From assembly GCF_963676685.1 (NCBI RefSeq), contig NC_092350.1:1787486-1851485 (forward strand): a stretch of 64,000 bases of DNA, read 5' to 3'. Shown here piece by piece: positions 22,255-34,600 of this stretch; position 1 is the stretch's first letter, and each line of letters starts with the position of its first letter. The notes below the pieces were generated by a model. It ran no database searches. It was not told where the DNA came from and was given only the letters and a program-made list of their open reading frames with translations. This DNA comes from Mytilus edulis (Eukaryota; Mollusca; Bivalvia; Mytilida; Mytilidae). Made by a program: the position numbers and the translations under genes.

Positions 22255-24798
22255 TTGAAAAATGTCAAGATTTATAGTTTTCTAGCATGAACACTCTGTC
22301 TCTGATGTTCCTTCATATAAATAAATTTCCATTTAATGGAGCTTACAGACAAGAATACTACTCTTATCGCTCAAAATTGAGGCGAAAATGTAAACAAGAA
22401 GAAAAATTATACAAGAATAAAATATGTTCTGATCTGTCCAATAATATCAAAAGTGACCCAAAATCCTTCTGGGACTTACTTAATAAATTGAAACGAGCAT
22501 CAGAAAATAATACTACTGAAAAACTGGACGAGCAAACATTCTATAACTTCTTCAAAAATTTAAATTCTTGTGAGGCTCAACCAAAGGACAATAAATTTCA
22601 CAAAACTATCCTTAAAAAATTAGATGAGCTAATAAATGCACTAAAAAACAATAATATAAATATGTCATATAACCAACCAATAACATCAGATGAAATAATC
22701 AAAGCCTCTAAAACCTTAAAAAATGGCAAATCCAGTGCAAAGGACTTGATTTCAAATGAAATGATTAAATATGGTATTCCTGTACTAGTTGACCCTTTAA
22801 CTAAATTATTTAACCTAATTTTCAAAAAAGGAACATTTCCTAAGGTATGGAATGAAAGTTTCATTTCATTAATACACAAAAAGGGCAATAAGCTAGACCC
22901 TTCAAATTACAGAGGTATTTCTATAACCTCCAATCTTGGAAAATTATTCAATAAAATTATATATATGAGAATTACAAAATTCATGAATGAACACAACATT
23001 ATTAGTGAAAACCAAATTGGATTTAAAGAAAAATCCCGTACCTCAGATCACATATTCACCTTGAAATCTATTATAGAACAAAAGAAAAATAAGAAACAGA
23101 AGGTGTTTGCTGCCTTTGTTGATCTCAGAAAGGCCTTTGACACAGTTTGGAGAAATGGATTATTTTATATCCTTTTAGAACTTAAATTACCCTGTAAACT
23201 TTTTAATATAATTCATTCTATGTATGATGATACTACATGTAGAATTAAATTCCAAAATGGTCTCAGTGAAGAATTTATCTCCAACCGTGGCGTTAAACAG
23301 GGAGATGTTCTCAGTCCTTTATTATTTAATCTTTACATAAATAATTTAGTAAAAAGTCTCCAAGATGCTAATACAGATCCCATTGTAATTGGAGATACAA
23401 CAATAAATTCCCTTTTATTTGCAGATGATATAGTTTTATTATCAAATTCTGAAAAGGGACTACAAACAGCTTTAAATGTTTTTAGTGATTTTTGTAAATG
23501 CTGGAAACTAGAAGTCAACATAAACAAATCAAAAGTCATTATATTTAACTCAAATGGAAAAACCCATAATAATTTTTTTAAATATAATAACGAATTCCTG
23601 GAAACTGTCAAATCATACTGCTACCTTGGCATGACACTGCAGCACACAGGAAATCTAAATCTGTGCAGCTCATTGCTTGTTGAAAAGGGTAGAAAGGCAC
23701 TTTTTAAAATAAAAAAAACAATTGGACTAAATAACCAATGCAAGCTATTAGAAAAATTATTTGACTCCCTAGTTGTGCCTATTGCTCTATACGGTAGTGA
23801 AGTATGGGGAATAGGCAAACAACACAGGGATTCAGATCCCTTTGAACACTTGCAGTATAAATTTATTAAAGAAATTCTAGGAATACATTGTAAAGCATCA
23901 AATGCTGCATGTTTAGCCGAGCTAAATAGATTGCCTTTATATACCAGAATAGAATTTTCAGCAATAAAATATTGGCTTCATATACTTGAATCAAATAATT
24001 CACTTGCCCTAAAAATATATAAAGCAACTGAAAAAAATAACTCTTGGATAATAAATATGAAAAATCTCCTTTCAAGACTTGGTTTTCATTTTATTAATCT
24101 AAATCCTATTGATATTAAGATGTATTTAAAACACATTCAAGAGAGAATCAATGATATAGCCTTCCAAAAGCAAGAGACTGACATCAATCAAAATAAAAAA
24201 ATGAACTTTTTTAATATACTTTATAAACCAAATAAAAGACCCTCGTATGTTGATCAATGCAAATCCAAAAGTGATAGATCAACATTATGTAAATTGAGGT
24301 TAAGTGCTCATACTTTATCTATTGAAAGAGGGCGATATCTAAAAATACCAAAGCAGAATAGGGTATGTCTTTGCTGTAACAATGGAGACATTGAAGATGA
24401 ACTTCACTTTCTTTTAAAATGTTCCTCCTATAAATATGTGAGAGATAACCTTATTAAAAAATTAAATAATGTTCTATTGAACAACAAATTTTCTTCCTTA
24501 TCATATAACTTACTTATATCAATTCTAAATAGTAATTCCCAAACAATATTAAAAATTGTTGTCAACTATTTGAATGAATGCTTGTTGGTGAGAAACTCAT
24601 TATTAAAAGGTACTTGATTTTTGTAATAATGTATATGCTTCTCATTTATTTTTTATATATTTCTCTCATAATTATCCAGTCACTCCTTCATTGTATATAT
24701 ATGTTATTGTAGTTAGTCTTTAATTTGTTGCCATAACCATTTATTGTCAATGTGTTAGTGCTAATAAAGTTATCTTATCTTATCTTATCTTATCTTAC
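22255..24798 (+). mobile_element. LINE (non-LTR retrotransposon), 5'-truncated
   Basis: The element holds one long reverse-transcriptase ORF, a short 3' UTR and a tail of at least five TTATC pentamers (about 24767-24796) just after AATAAAG. An endonuclease domain is absent: homology-like sequence starts in the linker (NKFPFNGAYRQEYY), so the copy is truncated at the 5' end. A possible 9-bp target-site duplication, TGAAATTAA, is present at 22246-22254 and 24799-24807. In such AT-rich DNA this could be chance, so the exact 5' boundary is uncertain. Confidence 0.85.
22287..24617 (+). CDS. LINE ORF2 reverse transcriptase, intact but lacking endonuclease
   Basis: The 776-codon ORF encodes a LINE reverse transcriptase, which copies its RNA at a nicked target. 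Visible RT motifs are LIHKKGNKLDPSNYRGISI, AFVDLRKAFDTV (about 276-287), the GVKQGDVLSPLLFNLYIN block, and the catalytic FADD box at 378-381. A C-terminal Cys/His cluster (CLCC...HFLLKC, about 694-718) is typical of several APE-type LINE clades. The first in-frame ATG is at 22287, just after an in-frame stop, but it lies at or before the truncation point and is unlikely to be the original start. No frameshift or internal stop is present, so the insertion is young. The clade cannot be named safely from reading alone. Confidence 0.9.
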   Translation: MNTLSLMFLHINKFPFNGAYRQEYYSYRSKLRRKCKQEEKLYKNKICSDLSNNIKSDPKSFWDLLNKLKRASENNTTEKLDEQTFYNFFKNLNSCEAQPKDNKFHKTILKKLDELINALKNNNINMSYNQPITSDEIIKASKTLKNGKSSAKDLISNEMIKYGIPVLVDPLTKLFNLIFKKGTFPKVWNESFISLIHKKGNKLDPSNYRGISITSNLGKLFNKIIYMRITKFMNEHNIISENQIGFKEKSRTSDHIFTLKSIIEQKKNKKQKVFAAFVDLRKAFDTVWRNGLFYILLELKLPCKLFNIIHSMYDDTTCRIKFQNGLSEEFISNRGVKQGDVLSPLLFNLYINNLVKSLQDANTDPIVIGDTTINSLLFADDIVLLSNSEKGLQTALNVFSDFCKCWKLEVNINKSKVIIFNSNGKTHNNFFKYNNEFLETVKSYCYLGMTLQHTGNLNLCSSLLVEKGRKALFKIKKTIGLNNQCKLLEKLFDSLVVPIALYGSEVWGIGKQHRDSDPFEHLQYKFIKEILGIHCKASNAACLAELNRLPLYTRIEFSAIKYWLHILESNNSLALKIYKATEKNNSWIINMKNLLSRLGFHFINLNPIDIKMYLKHIQERINDIAFQKQETDINQNKKMNFFNILYKPNKRPSYVDQCKSKSDRSTLCKLRLSAHTLSIERGRYLKIPKQNRVCLCCNNGDIEDELHFLLKCSSYKYVRDNLIKKLNNVLLNNKFSSLSYNLLISILNSNSQTILKIVVNYLNECLLVRNSLLKGT

Positions 24799-24807
24799 TG
24801 AAATTAA

Positions 24808-25540
24808 GAAATTTTAAATTATGTAGTTGTAGATTGTATTTAATGGTGTTCGTCTCATGGGTTATCATGCTACTAAGAATGCATTGTGACGTGACAATTT
24901 CCATTGAAAAACTATGCATAGACTAGTAAGTATTCATGATGTTCAAAAACTTATGATTTGGAACCATACTTCCTTAGCCTGCAATATAGTAAGAGTTACC
25001 TCCCTTGAACTATAAATTTTTTGGAAAAAGGTTAGTTAATCTTTGAAATAACTTTTGGAGTGACTGCATATGCAAATACACAACTTAAAATAGTATCTAC
25101 GACTGCATGCAATATTGCATTTCAAATGTTTATATGTCAGGAATGGTTTTTGCATTGTCCAAAAACGTTTCCTGGCTGCAGGCAAAACAAAGACTATTTT
25201 CTCGTGATATAGCCATCGAATTTCCCTGAGAATACTCAGTGGGAAAGTTTTAGTGCTATATAATTGAAAAATAGTTTCCTTTGCTTATAAATTACATTAT
25301 TTCTAGCTCTTTACCTGTTTTTAGTTTACAAAAGTAGTCGCTTTAGAAAAATGTACTGTTGTTCGGTCATAATCTTCATTGCGCATAATATAGTTCTGAA
25401 AACAATTCGGACAAATATATGCTATACGCGAATTTGGCATGTAATATGACAAAAAGTGTTATGAATCTTAGATATTTGTAATAGTCACTTGTTTTTTGTT
25501 TCTGAGAACAATTTATAATTACTACTCGTAGTAATTTTAA
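24808..25540. other. Intergenic, likely shared upstream region of KMT5 and C18orf21
   Basis: No coding exon was recognised. The two flanking genes point away from each other, so promoter elements of either could lie here. The short motif GTTACCTCCCTTG near 24998 is a recurrent mussel string of unknown role. Confidence 0.4.
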
Positions 25541-25606
25541 TGGTATAAAAATGCAAATCGGTCCTTACTGACAAGGGGGATCACTCTAGATTTTCAGAAC
25601 TACAAC
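25541..25606 (+). promoter_or_regulatory. Possible TATA-type core promoter of the C18orf21 homologue
   Basis: GGTATAAAAATG at 25542-25553 lies about 55-65 bp upstream of the start codon at 25607, a plausible distance for a TATA box followed by a short leader. The spacing is the only support. Confidence 0.35.
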
Positions 25607-25683
25607 ATGTCTAATTCGATGTTCAGAAAACTGCAGAAAGAAATAGATAAAGAGACATGTCAACCAACGAATCGTTATTTAAA
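25607..25683 (+). CDS. C18orf21: C18orf21 homologue exon 1
   Basis: The exon encodes MSNSMFRKLQKEIDKETCQ and then PTNRYLK. The ATG has A at -3. The donor is TTAAA|GTATTT. It was found by matching the C...RYL pattern and by the phase required by the next exon. Confidence 0.8.
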
Positions 25684-28600
25684 GTATTTTATTTTCTAAC
25701 TTCGTTAAAAAACGAAAAATAAAACGTCAAAACACGAGAACACGTGAAAAAAAGTCCAAAAACGTTGCACGAAAATAACCTTTTTACCATGTCCTACCAT
25801 CCTCTCTAAACATGCTAAATAATTGAAATCTTACTGGTGTGACCCAAAAAACGACTAAGTTTGCCACTTCAAGGGCACTTGATGATTCTATTGCAATATT
25901 GATGCCAAATACTGACCCTAAAACATTCCTTTTCAGATGATGGTGCATGTTCCAAATTTTTGGCCTTTTTGATGTTTTGTTAGGCAGCAACCATTTGATT
26001 TTATGGGGGGGGGGGGGGGGATATGGTTTTTTTTGGAAAAAAAAGTTTGTTTCCAGTTTTTGGAGAAAAAAATAATTTGTCTTTGATTCTGAGAAAAAAA
26101 AATTGTTTGTTTCACCCTCAGCTGCCACTATATGTAATGCTAAAATTGAAAGAAAAAAAATTGTTTTCGACTTGTTGCGAAAAAAATAGATTGTTTTTCG
26201 CCGCAGGCGAAAAAAAAGTTTGTACAGAAAAAAAAACCATAGCCCCCCCCAGAAAATCAAATGGTTGCTGCCTTATACTCTATATATCCAGTATTATTGA
26301 TTTCTCCTAAAAAAAATCAATCGTATAATTCCACAAAGATGTAGATTTATTTACAACTTTTTTTGAACTATGGACAGCTGTATAGACTGTCCATTGATCT
26401 CTTGAAGTCTCTTGTATATTTTTGTATTTATGTTGCTGTCTCACTAGTTGTTTTATTTATATATCACTACCGATATTTACTTTGTTATTTATTTATTTCA
26501 GATACAAAGTAGTAGAGAGTCAAGGTAAGATCAAATAAAAGTTAAAGTTGGATAGAAAGAGTAAATGTTAATCGTAGGTCTTGTAGGCTATATGATTAGG
26601 CGATAACTGTATTGTATTTTAAGCTCTGACGGCGTCAATTGGTGATTTGATGGTTGCAAATTAAGTTTACTTGCATTTGCGACCATCTAATCCCTTATTG
26701 ATGCCGTCAAAGCTTAATTTACAATATTGTTATCTCCTTTTTAATGAAACTGATAATTAGTGATGTTGTCCAATCAAAATGAACGTAACAAAAGATGCTG
26801 CATTAGAATGATAAATGTATCTGCTATATTTATTGGTACTATTGTCCAAGTCTTAAAGGGAAACTTCGCAAAAAAATCAAAAATTGATATTATGTCCATT
26901 CTGTATAAAAATTCTCAAATTTATAGATATTAAAGTTTTATTCCGCTAGATAAGAGATCACCATCGATTTTAAATTTTGAGTATCAATTCTCTGCATTCC
27001 GCCATTTTGTCATCTTCTACGATCAAAAATCACGATATGTCTATAAACCACAAAGGACCAATACTACAGTAACCGATGTAGTCGTAATTGCGTGTCGATA
27101 TCTTGTCAATCGTACGGTTGTTTTATCTGACTAACTAACTTGATACGGAAAATGTTCTTATTTTTTTTTTTAAATAACCATAGTCTGTTATTTTTAAACT
27201 GTTAATATTGGACTTAATTAAAAAGTCAAAGTTCAAATCATAAATAAGTGTTCCGTGAAAATTGTTTTCGAAAATGTAATTCGTTCATAATTCTTTAAAG
27301 TAATAAACTTTATTCAAATAAATTCGGATCTTCCCTCATCTGATCACCAGCATGGCTTAAGGTATTACTCCCAAAGGTATTGTGAGGGGTGTGAGGTGAC
27401 ACGTCCAGGTATTCAAGCGATTTCCTGTCGGGCTTGCAAGTTCATGCATCGTTTCACTTCTGTAGGTATTGATCGGTGTACACGGCCGATAACTTATAAC
27501 TTTCCATTTTGAACTATCAGGTTTATAATATACATCTACATCTCTGTCTTGCGTGTCCGAAAGTGATATAATATACTAGTCATTACTTAACTCATACGCT
27601 TGTTTATAAATAACATTTCTGGTGTAAAGAATATTATTTATAAAAATATAAATAATACATAAAAAAAAGATTTGAAGAAATAAAAATCTATTTACATATT
27701 TTTTCTAAGGGTTAATTTAGGAAAATGTAATATAAACTCGTTGTCAATAGTAAAGGACAGATTGGAACATACCAGAAATATTGATTTAAAAAATGTACGC
27801 ATTTGACGACGATTCGTTTATACGCCTGGATAGAAAGTTACGGAACTATAGCGCAATTTAAATTATCTACATGTATACATTGAACATAAGAAAGAAACAT
27901 ACATTTTGTGTAAATTGGGGTAAAAGTTTTGTAAATAGACTAGTCCACGTATGCCAACAGTATGTAATCAACGAATTCGATAGACTATTGTATACCAAAA
28001 AAAGAAGAAGAAGAACGAACTATACAAATCAGTTGAAAAAGGCTTAACTCATCAGATGGATAAAAATACAAATACTATAAATACAATTGGAAGTTTTCGT
28101 TTTTGCAATTTGAGAGTAAATGATGTATCAAACGTTCAAGAATACGCATGTAATATGTGTCACTGGATAAAAAAAAAATATCGTCAACACCTACTTCCGT
28201 ATGGGACTTCCCCTTTCAGTGACCTGCAAATTTAACAGATGATACACTTTCTAAGATTTATATGTCCAACAACGACCCACTGCTCTACATGTGTTACTAA
28301 CAGCCTAAGATAGCAATTCTTTTGTTAGGTCAATTCTCTTTCGTACAATACCAGAAAACATGGAAAATAAGTTCTTTAAATTTTGACTCTGGAATTAATA
28401 CCATTTTTTCGTGCGACAAACTTTATTTCTGGCGATGAGCAGACATGGGCGGAAAACAATAAAAAGATAGGTTTAATATTTGTTCATTCATTTAACATGT
28501 ATAATATGAATATCATTTAGTACACTTCGGTCTATACAAATGCAGAATATACCATGATGGTTTGCCTTCGTCAAAAGATATAAGAGATCTGACAAATAGA

Positions 28601-31600
28601 TTATCACTTCGATATTGCAAGACACCCATTTATAACTTTGCACTTTTGCATACCAAACTTTCGCAAAAAGATAAGTCATTTGATTAAATAAGAAGTTGTG
28701 GTTTGTTTACTTGGGAGACACTTGTAAGGCAAAATAGTGTCAAAGGCGAGGGTTGCTAAGGATATCTTGATTTCGGGAACTTTCTGCAGCTTCCATTTTA
28801 TGGAGCTCTTCTTCGGTATACTCTGGCTCTAGTGCGTACCCAAATTGACCATACTCGTCAAAATCTGCCTCTCTTGACCGGACTGGAACCACTGTTAGTA
28901 CTATCAACCTCTTTTTTTTTTTTACTATCAACCTCCGAACAAGACATTTTTAGTTACGATTTTATGATTAATTTTGGGACAATATATACACTGTCCTATA
29001 GAAACAAGCACGCACAAATCATGAGAGAAATATATGTGAGTGAAAGTTAATTGAATTAGCAAAGTTAATATCCTTTGGTCTCGAATGTATGTTAACTAAT
29101 TAATGTGTTTTTATAGGCTAGCTCAAATCCTCATCCAAATAATATAATCTATATGTAATAATCCCATCCTACCACACCAAGATTTAATGCCGAGCGGTAG
29201 ACATATTTAAGGTACTAATTAAGTATAATTAAATGAACAATAGATAAAAATAATTAATTATAAATGTGCAAAGATTTAAAAACATTTTTTTTTCTTTATT
29301 CGTACAATTATATTCCGCTTCGGTAGAGTTATCTTCAGATAGTTTCAGATATTAATTAATACATGGGTTTCAAAAGTCTAAATGTAAGTGTTCTCGTACA
29401 TTTTTTTTGCCTAATAAAGACAATCAAAATGATTTGGTAAAGCTATTTCTAATTTCTAAGTTCCCCTTTTTTTTATGAGACTTAAATCAAGGACAAGAGG
29501 TGTATATCATTTTATTCTGACACATGAATTAAGTTTCCCGTCTTTAACCGAAAACTGTTTATTTCTTATTAAATTAATTTATTTGAATTCAAATAAATAA
29601 TAGCACCAAATATAATTAAATAATTCCACGGCGATCTATTTTTATTTGTCACCTGTATTTTTAATGTGTGTATTAAAAATGCTCCCTTGTTTTATAATTC
29701 ACTGATCCAAATAGACAGTCACACCTGGCAAGGTGTGCCCTAGAGGCGTGGTTAAATACCGAAGTGCAAATAACAATTTACCTTTAAACAAGCCATCTAC
29801 GAGTATTGCCACAGAACCGTGAATACACACATCGTATAAACCTAGTCATAGCAGAGATAGTAAAAGGTCAATAAGAGTACACCAACATATTGTCTTTACA
29901 GATTATTGTACTTTAATTTGTTCACCTTATCAGTCCGAAAATGCATTAATTAAAAATAATTTTATAACTTTTTGTGTTGTCAAAAAAAAATAATTCGAAT
30001 ATTTACGTTTTAAAACATAGAAAATTTATCTCATGAATGTGTACAATTGCACGTCTGTGCGTTTTATCTTCTTATTATCGGCTGGTTATTAGATAAAGCA
30101 TAAGTCATCGGCGCGCTTACGATTACGTTAAAATATGATTAAAAACCAAGACTTTTAATGATTGTATTTTAAATCCCGGCATGCAAAAACCAGGAGAAAA
30201 CGTCACAACCTACAGGAAGTAGTTAATATTTTTTCATTAATTATTGACTTTCTCCTTTATTACTGCACATTTAGCGATAAAACTTTGTGAATATATATAT
30301 TATGTCATTATGAACATATTTAAACCATAAGAAAAAAATCGCGAATTTTCCCTTTAAAAGGGTTAAAACAATACAACCATGTTCAAGGTAAGATTTTTGA
30401 ACACTTTAGTCATAAAAAACAGGGCAACATAAAACATAAAAAACAGGGCAACATAAAACATAAAAAAAACATGAATTCATGTGGACTTTTTAATCTGTCA
30501 GATTTACCCTTTTTATCAGGGAAAATCTGTAGTATGTTTTTCATTTAACCTCTCTTAGAACACATAGAAGAAACAGGATAGTAAAGAAAGTGTTACAATA
30601 AGAAATGCTGTTGATCCATTATTATTCATTGTGGGGCTTAGGTGGCCTACTGGTCTAAGTAGTTAAATTACAGTATCACTAGCCCGTCAACATTGAGGCA
30701 ATGTGAGTTCAAATCCTGTATGTGGCATTTGTATTTGAGTTGACTGCAATGTTAATTGTCTAGGATTGACAGTTGTTTGGTGTTCTCTAGGCACTATGGC
30801 TTCCTCCACCAAAAATAAAAATTATGTTTATTAAAACTACCTACCAAATGGTTTATGCTTTTTTTAGATCTGAAAGTTCAGGACCCAATGACAGCATGTC
30901 AGTATTGTGGAAGTGATTATACGCCATCACAACGGAGAGTTAGAGTCAAGTCAAAGGTCAAGCTAAACAAGAAACTTGTAGTATTGTTACGAAAGTATGA
31001 AAAAGATCCAAACAGCCTTGGGAAGTTCCAGTCTAACTTAGTTCAGACATATTTAAACAGTTGTAATACACTGGTAAGTAAAAAAGGTCATAACTGACCT
31101 TATCCCTACAGTGGTACAAAAGGGTTTCTCATATGAATAGGACTTTTAAAATTGAAGATGTTGTATGATTTGCTAATGAGACAACTCTCCACATTAGACT
31201 AAATGCAGAAATAACAACTATAGGTCAATGTACAGCCTTCAACAATGAGCAAAGTCCATACCTCATAGTCAGCTATAATAGGCCCCGAAATGACAAAAGT
31301 AAAACAATTCAAACCAGAAAAATAACGCCCTGAATAAGGTTAAAAAAAATGAATGAAAAACAAATATGTAACACATCAAGTCATCAACACACCACAAGTT
31401 ATTTTTGGCCTATTGCGTTTTAAAGACATCATGTGAATGTCACGCATCTACTTTCTACAACAATTATTGTCAACTAGAAAAGTACTACCACACATTCAGT
31501 CCTTCAATGTGTGAAATCTTTTGGATAAACAATCTTAGAGAAGTAGCTCAAGTCAAATGGAGAATGGAAATGGGGAAGGTGTCAAAAAGACAACAACCTG

Positions 31601-34600
31601 ACCAAAGAGATAAAAACAGCCGAAGTCCACCCATAGGTCTTCAATACAGCGAGAAAATTCAACTTCTAGAGGCTTGAACATATAGAACACCAGAAACTCA
31701 CAAAAAATAAATTGCTGCAAAGTTAGCTAGAAAGGGCTAAATGTGAAATAAAGTATCTGTGAAAATAAGTTGTCATGTGTACTGTACTCTATTAAATTAC
31801 AGGTTGTCATGTGTACTGTACTCTATTAAATTACAGGTTGTCATGTGCAATGTGTGTACAAAGAAAACAAAGTTTCCATGTTTAAGGAGAGCAGATTTAA
31901 TACAACAAAAAGTTAAAGAACAACAAAGTAAGTATAAAATAAACTAAAGGGGAAAAAATAAACTGTGGATTCATTATTATTCATAAAAATCCTAATTTTC
32001 CTGGATTTAGTGGTAATCTGGGAATCATGAGTTCTAATGTCCAACAAATTACACATTTTCTATAAGGAGTATATGTAGACTGACAAAACCACAAAATAAT
32101 AATATCCTTGAAAATGCAAGTTTTTCTTAATCCACAAACAGTGGTACCAATGAAAATAATAAAATCCACAGTAGATATTTGTATATATAAACAATAGTGA
32201 TATACATTTGATGCATCATATAACAATAATTAAATTTTGGATGTAACACGTCTTCTGATTGGCTGAAATCGTTTTGTTTATCATATCATAAACACAATTT
32301 TTCAACGTTTTTTCATGATTTACGCTGGTTTAAAATGGAATTTAGAATTGAATTATACGAAGTAAGTCTATTCGAAATAACATAAAAAGTGTGGTGCACA
32401 CTGTTAAATATCCCGCTATGCACGTTATTCAGTGTGCACCATATTTTTAGCTCACCTGGCCCAAAGGGCCAAGTGAGCTTTTCTCATCACTTGGCGTCCG
32501 TCGTCCGTCGTCGTCTTCATCGTCCGTCGTTAGCTTTTACAAAAATCTTCTCCTCTGAAACTACTGGGCCAATTTTTACCAAACTTGGCCACAATCATCA
32601 TTGGGGTATCTAGTTTTAAAAATTGTGTCCGGTGACCCGGCCAACCAACCAAGATGGCCGCCATGGCTAAAAATAGAACATAGGGGTAAAATGCAGTTTT
32701 TGGCTTATAACTCAAAAACCGAAGCATTTAGAGCAAATCTGACCGGGGTAAAATTGTTAATCAGGTCAAAATCTATCTGCCCTGAAATTTTGAGATGAAT
32801 CGGACTACCCGTTGATAGGTTGCTGCCCCTGAATTGGTCATTTTAAGGAAATTTTGCCGTTTTTGGTTATTATCTTGAATATTATCATAGATAGAGATAA
32901 ACTGTTTACAGCAAAAATGTTCAGTAAAGTAAGATCTACAAATAAGTCAACAGGACCAAAATGGTCTGTTGACCCCTTTAGGAGTTATTGCCCTTTATAG
33001 TCAATTTTTAACCATTTTTCGTAAATCTTAGTTATCTTTTACAAAAATCTTAGTTATCTTTTACAAAAATCTTCTCCTCTGAAACCACTGGACCAAATTA
33101 AACCAAACTTGGCCACAATCATCATTCGGGTATCTAGTTTAAAAATTGTGTCCAGTGACCTGGCCAACTAACCAAGATGGCTGCCATGGCTAAAAATAGA
33201 ACATAGGGGTAAAATGCAGTTTTTGGCTTATCACTCAAAAACCAAAGCATTTAGAGCAAATCTGACATGGGGGTAAAATTGTTTATCAGGTCAAGATCTA
33301 TCTGCCCTGAAATTTTGAGATGAATCGGACAACCCGTTGATAGGTTGCTGCCACTGAATTGGTAATTTTAAGGAAATTTTGCTGTTTTTGATTATTATCT
33401 TGAATATTATTATAGATAGAGATAAATTGTAAACAGCAAAAATGTTCAGCAAACATGGCAAAGTAAGATCTACAAATAAGTCAACATGACCAAAATGGTC
33501 TGTTGACCCCTTTAGGAGTTATTGCCCTTTATAGTCAATTTTTAACCATTTTTCGTAAATCTTAGTTATCTTTTACCAAAATCTTCTCCTCTGAAACTAC
33601 TGGGCCAAATTAAACCAAACTTGGCCACAATCATCATTTGGGTATCTAGTTTAGTTTATGTTATAATTTCTTCACAGACAGAAAAAACATATCGGTCATT
33701 CCTTAAAGAAAATATGAATTATTCCTGTATGAAAGTCACATTTAATAACTGTTAACTAAAATCACAGTTGAAACCAGTTGGGAAATATAGAAAGAAAATA
33801 TTTGGCAATGACTGAAATATCAATTTAGCTTCATCCTAGATAATGTGATACATCTGTAGATCTCAGGTTATCTGGAGAATTTTTGTGGTATATGTACTGC
33901 TGTGTGACTATTAAATCCAGATTGATGACTAAATTTATACTCTTATTCTGATTCACAAGTTTTCTATGCCTCATTTATGGACATTATGTTTTTCAGTCTA
34001 TTCGACCATCTGTTTGTCCCTCTGTCTGTCCTGATAGTGCGAGAGGGGCATCTGTGTACTAAGGAAATATTCTTGTTTAGTTCAAAATTGTTAAAATGTT
34101 AAACACCATTAGAGGAAATGTTTTCTGCAATTGACTTATAAATACATTTGGAAATAAGTTTGCATATTTTTCAAAATAATTGTTATATACATCAGTGAGT
34201 GGAATATTTCATATCTGTGGTCAGATAACATATATATTGAAATCTTTCAACAGGTTTACAGAATAAGGGTATCATAGAACCAGAGAAGAAATCAAAAAAG
34301 AAGAAAAAGAGGAGGAAGAAAGAAAGAGAGGAAGCACTTAACCAGAAACAACAATCTCTGCATTCTGATTCTGTTGATATAGAAAGGTATTTTATGAATA
34401 AAAGGAGATTTGTGTATGTAGCTCACTGAGTCAGCAACTCAATGATACAAAAAGAAGATATTTACACAGTGGCGGATCCAGGGGGGGGTGGGGGGGGGGG
34501 GGGTTCCGGGGGTTGGAACCCCCCTTTTTTTTGGCCGATCAATGCATTTGAATGAGAGCATATAGTTGGAACCCCCCTTTACTCTGGGTTGGGAACCCCC

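Noticed and set aside
24767-24796. TTATC run as an independent microsatellite
   Set aside because: It immediately follows the LINE 3' UTR and is best read as its tail.
25784-26310. Phe/Lys-rich open frames on both strands
   Set aside because: They cover A/T homopolymers of a MITE.
27318-27513. Open stretch with CEGC and CRACKF, superficially nuclear-receptor-like
   Set aside because: Spacing does not fit a nuclear receptor zinc finger, splice sites are not clear, and no family was recognised.
30370-30387. ATGTTCAAG|GTAAGA as first exon of the C18orf21 homologue
   Set aside because: Joining to exon 3 gives an immediate stop, whereas 25607 plus the micro-exon fits both phases and homology.
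31405-31677. 90-codon plus-strand frame
   Set aside because: It overlaps a dispersed mussel repeat and lies in an intron.
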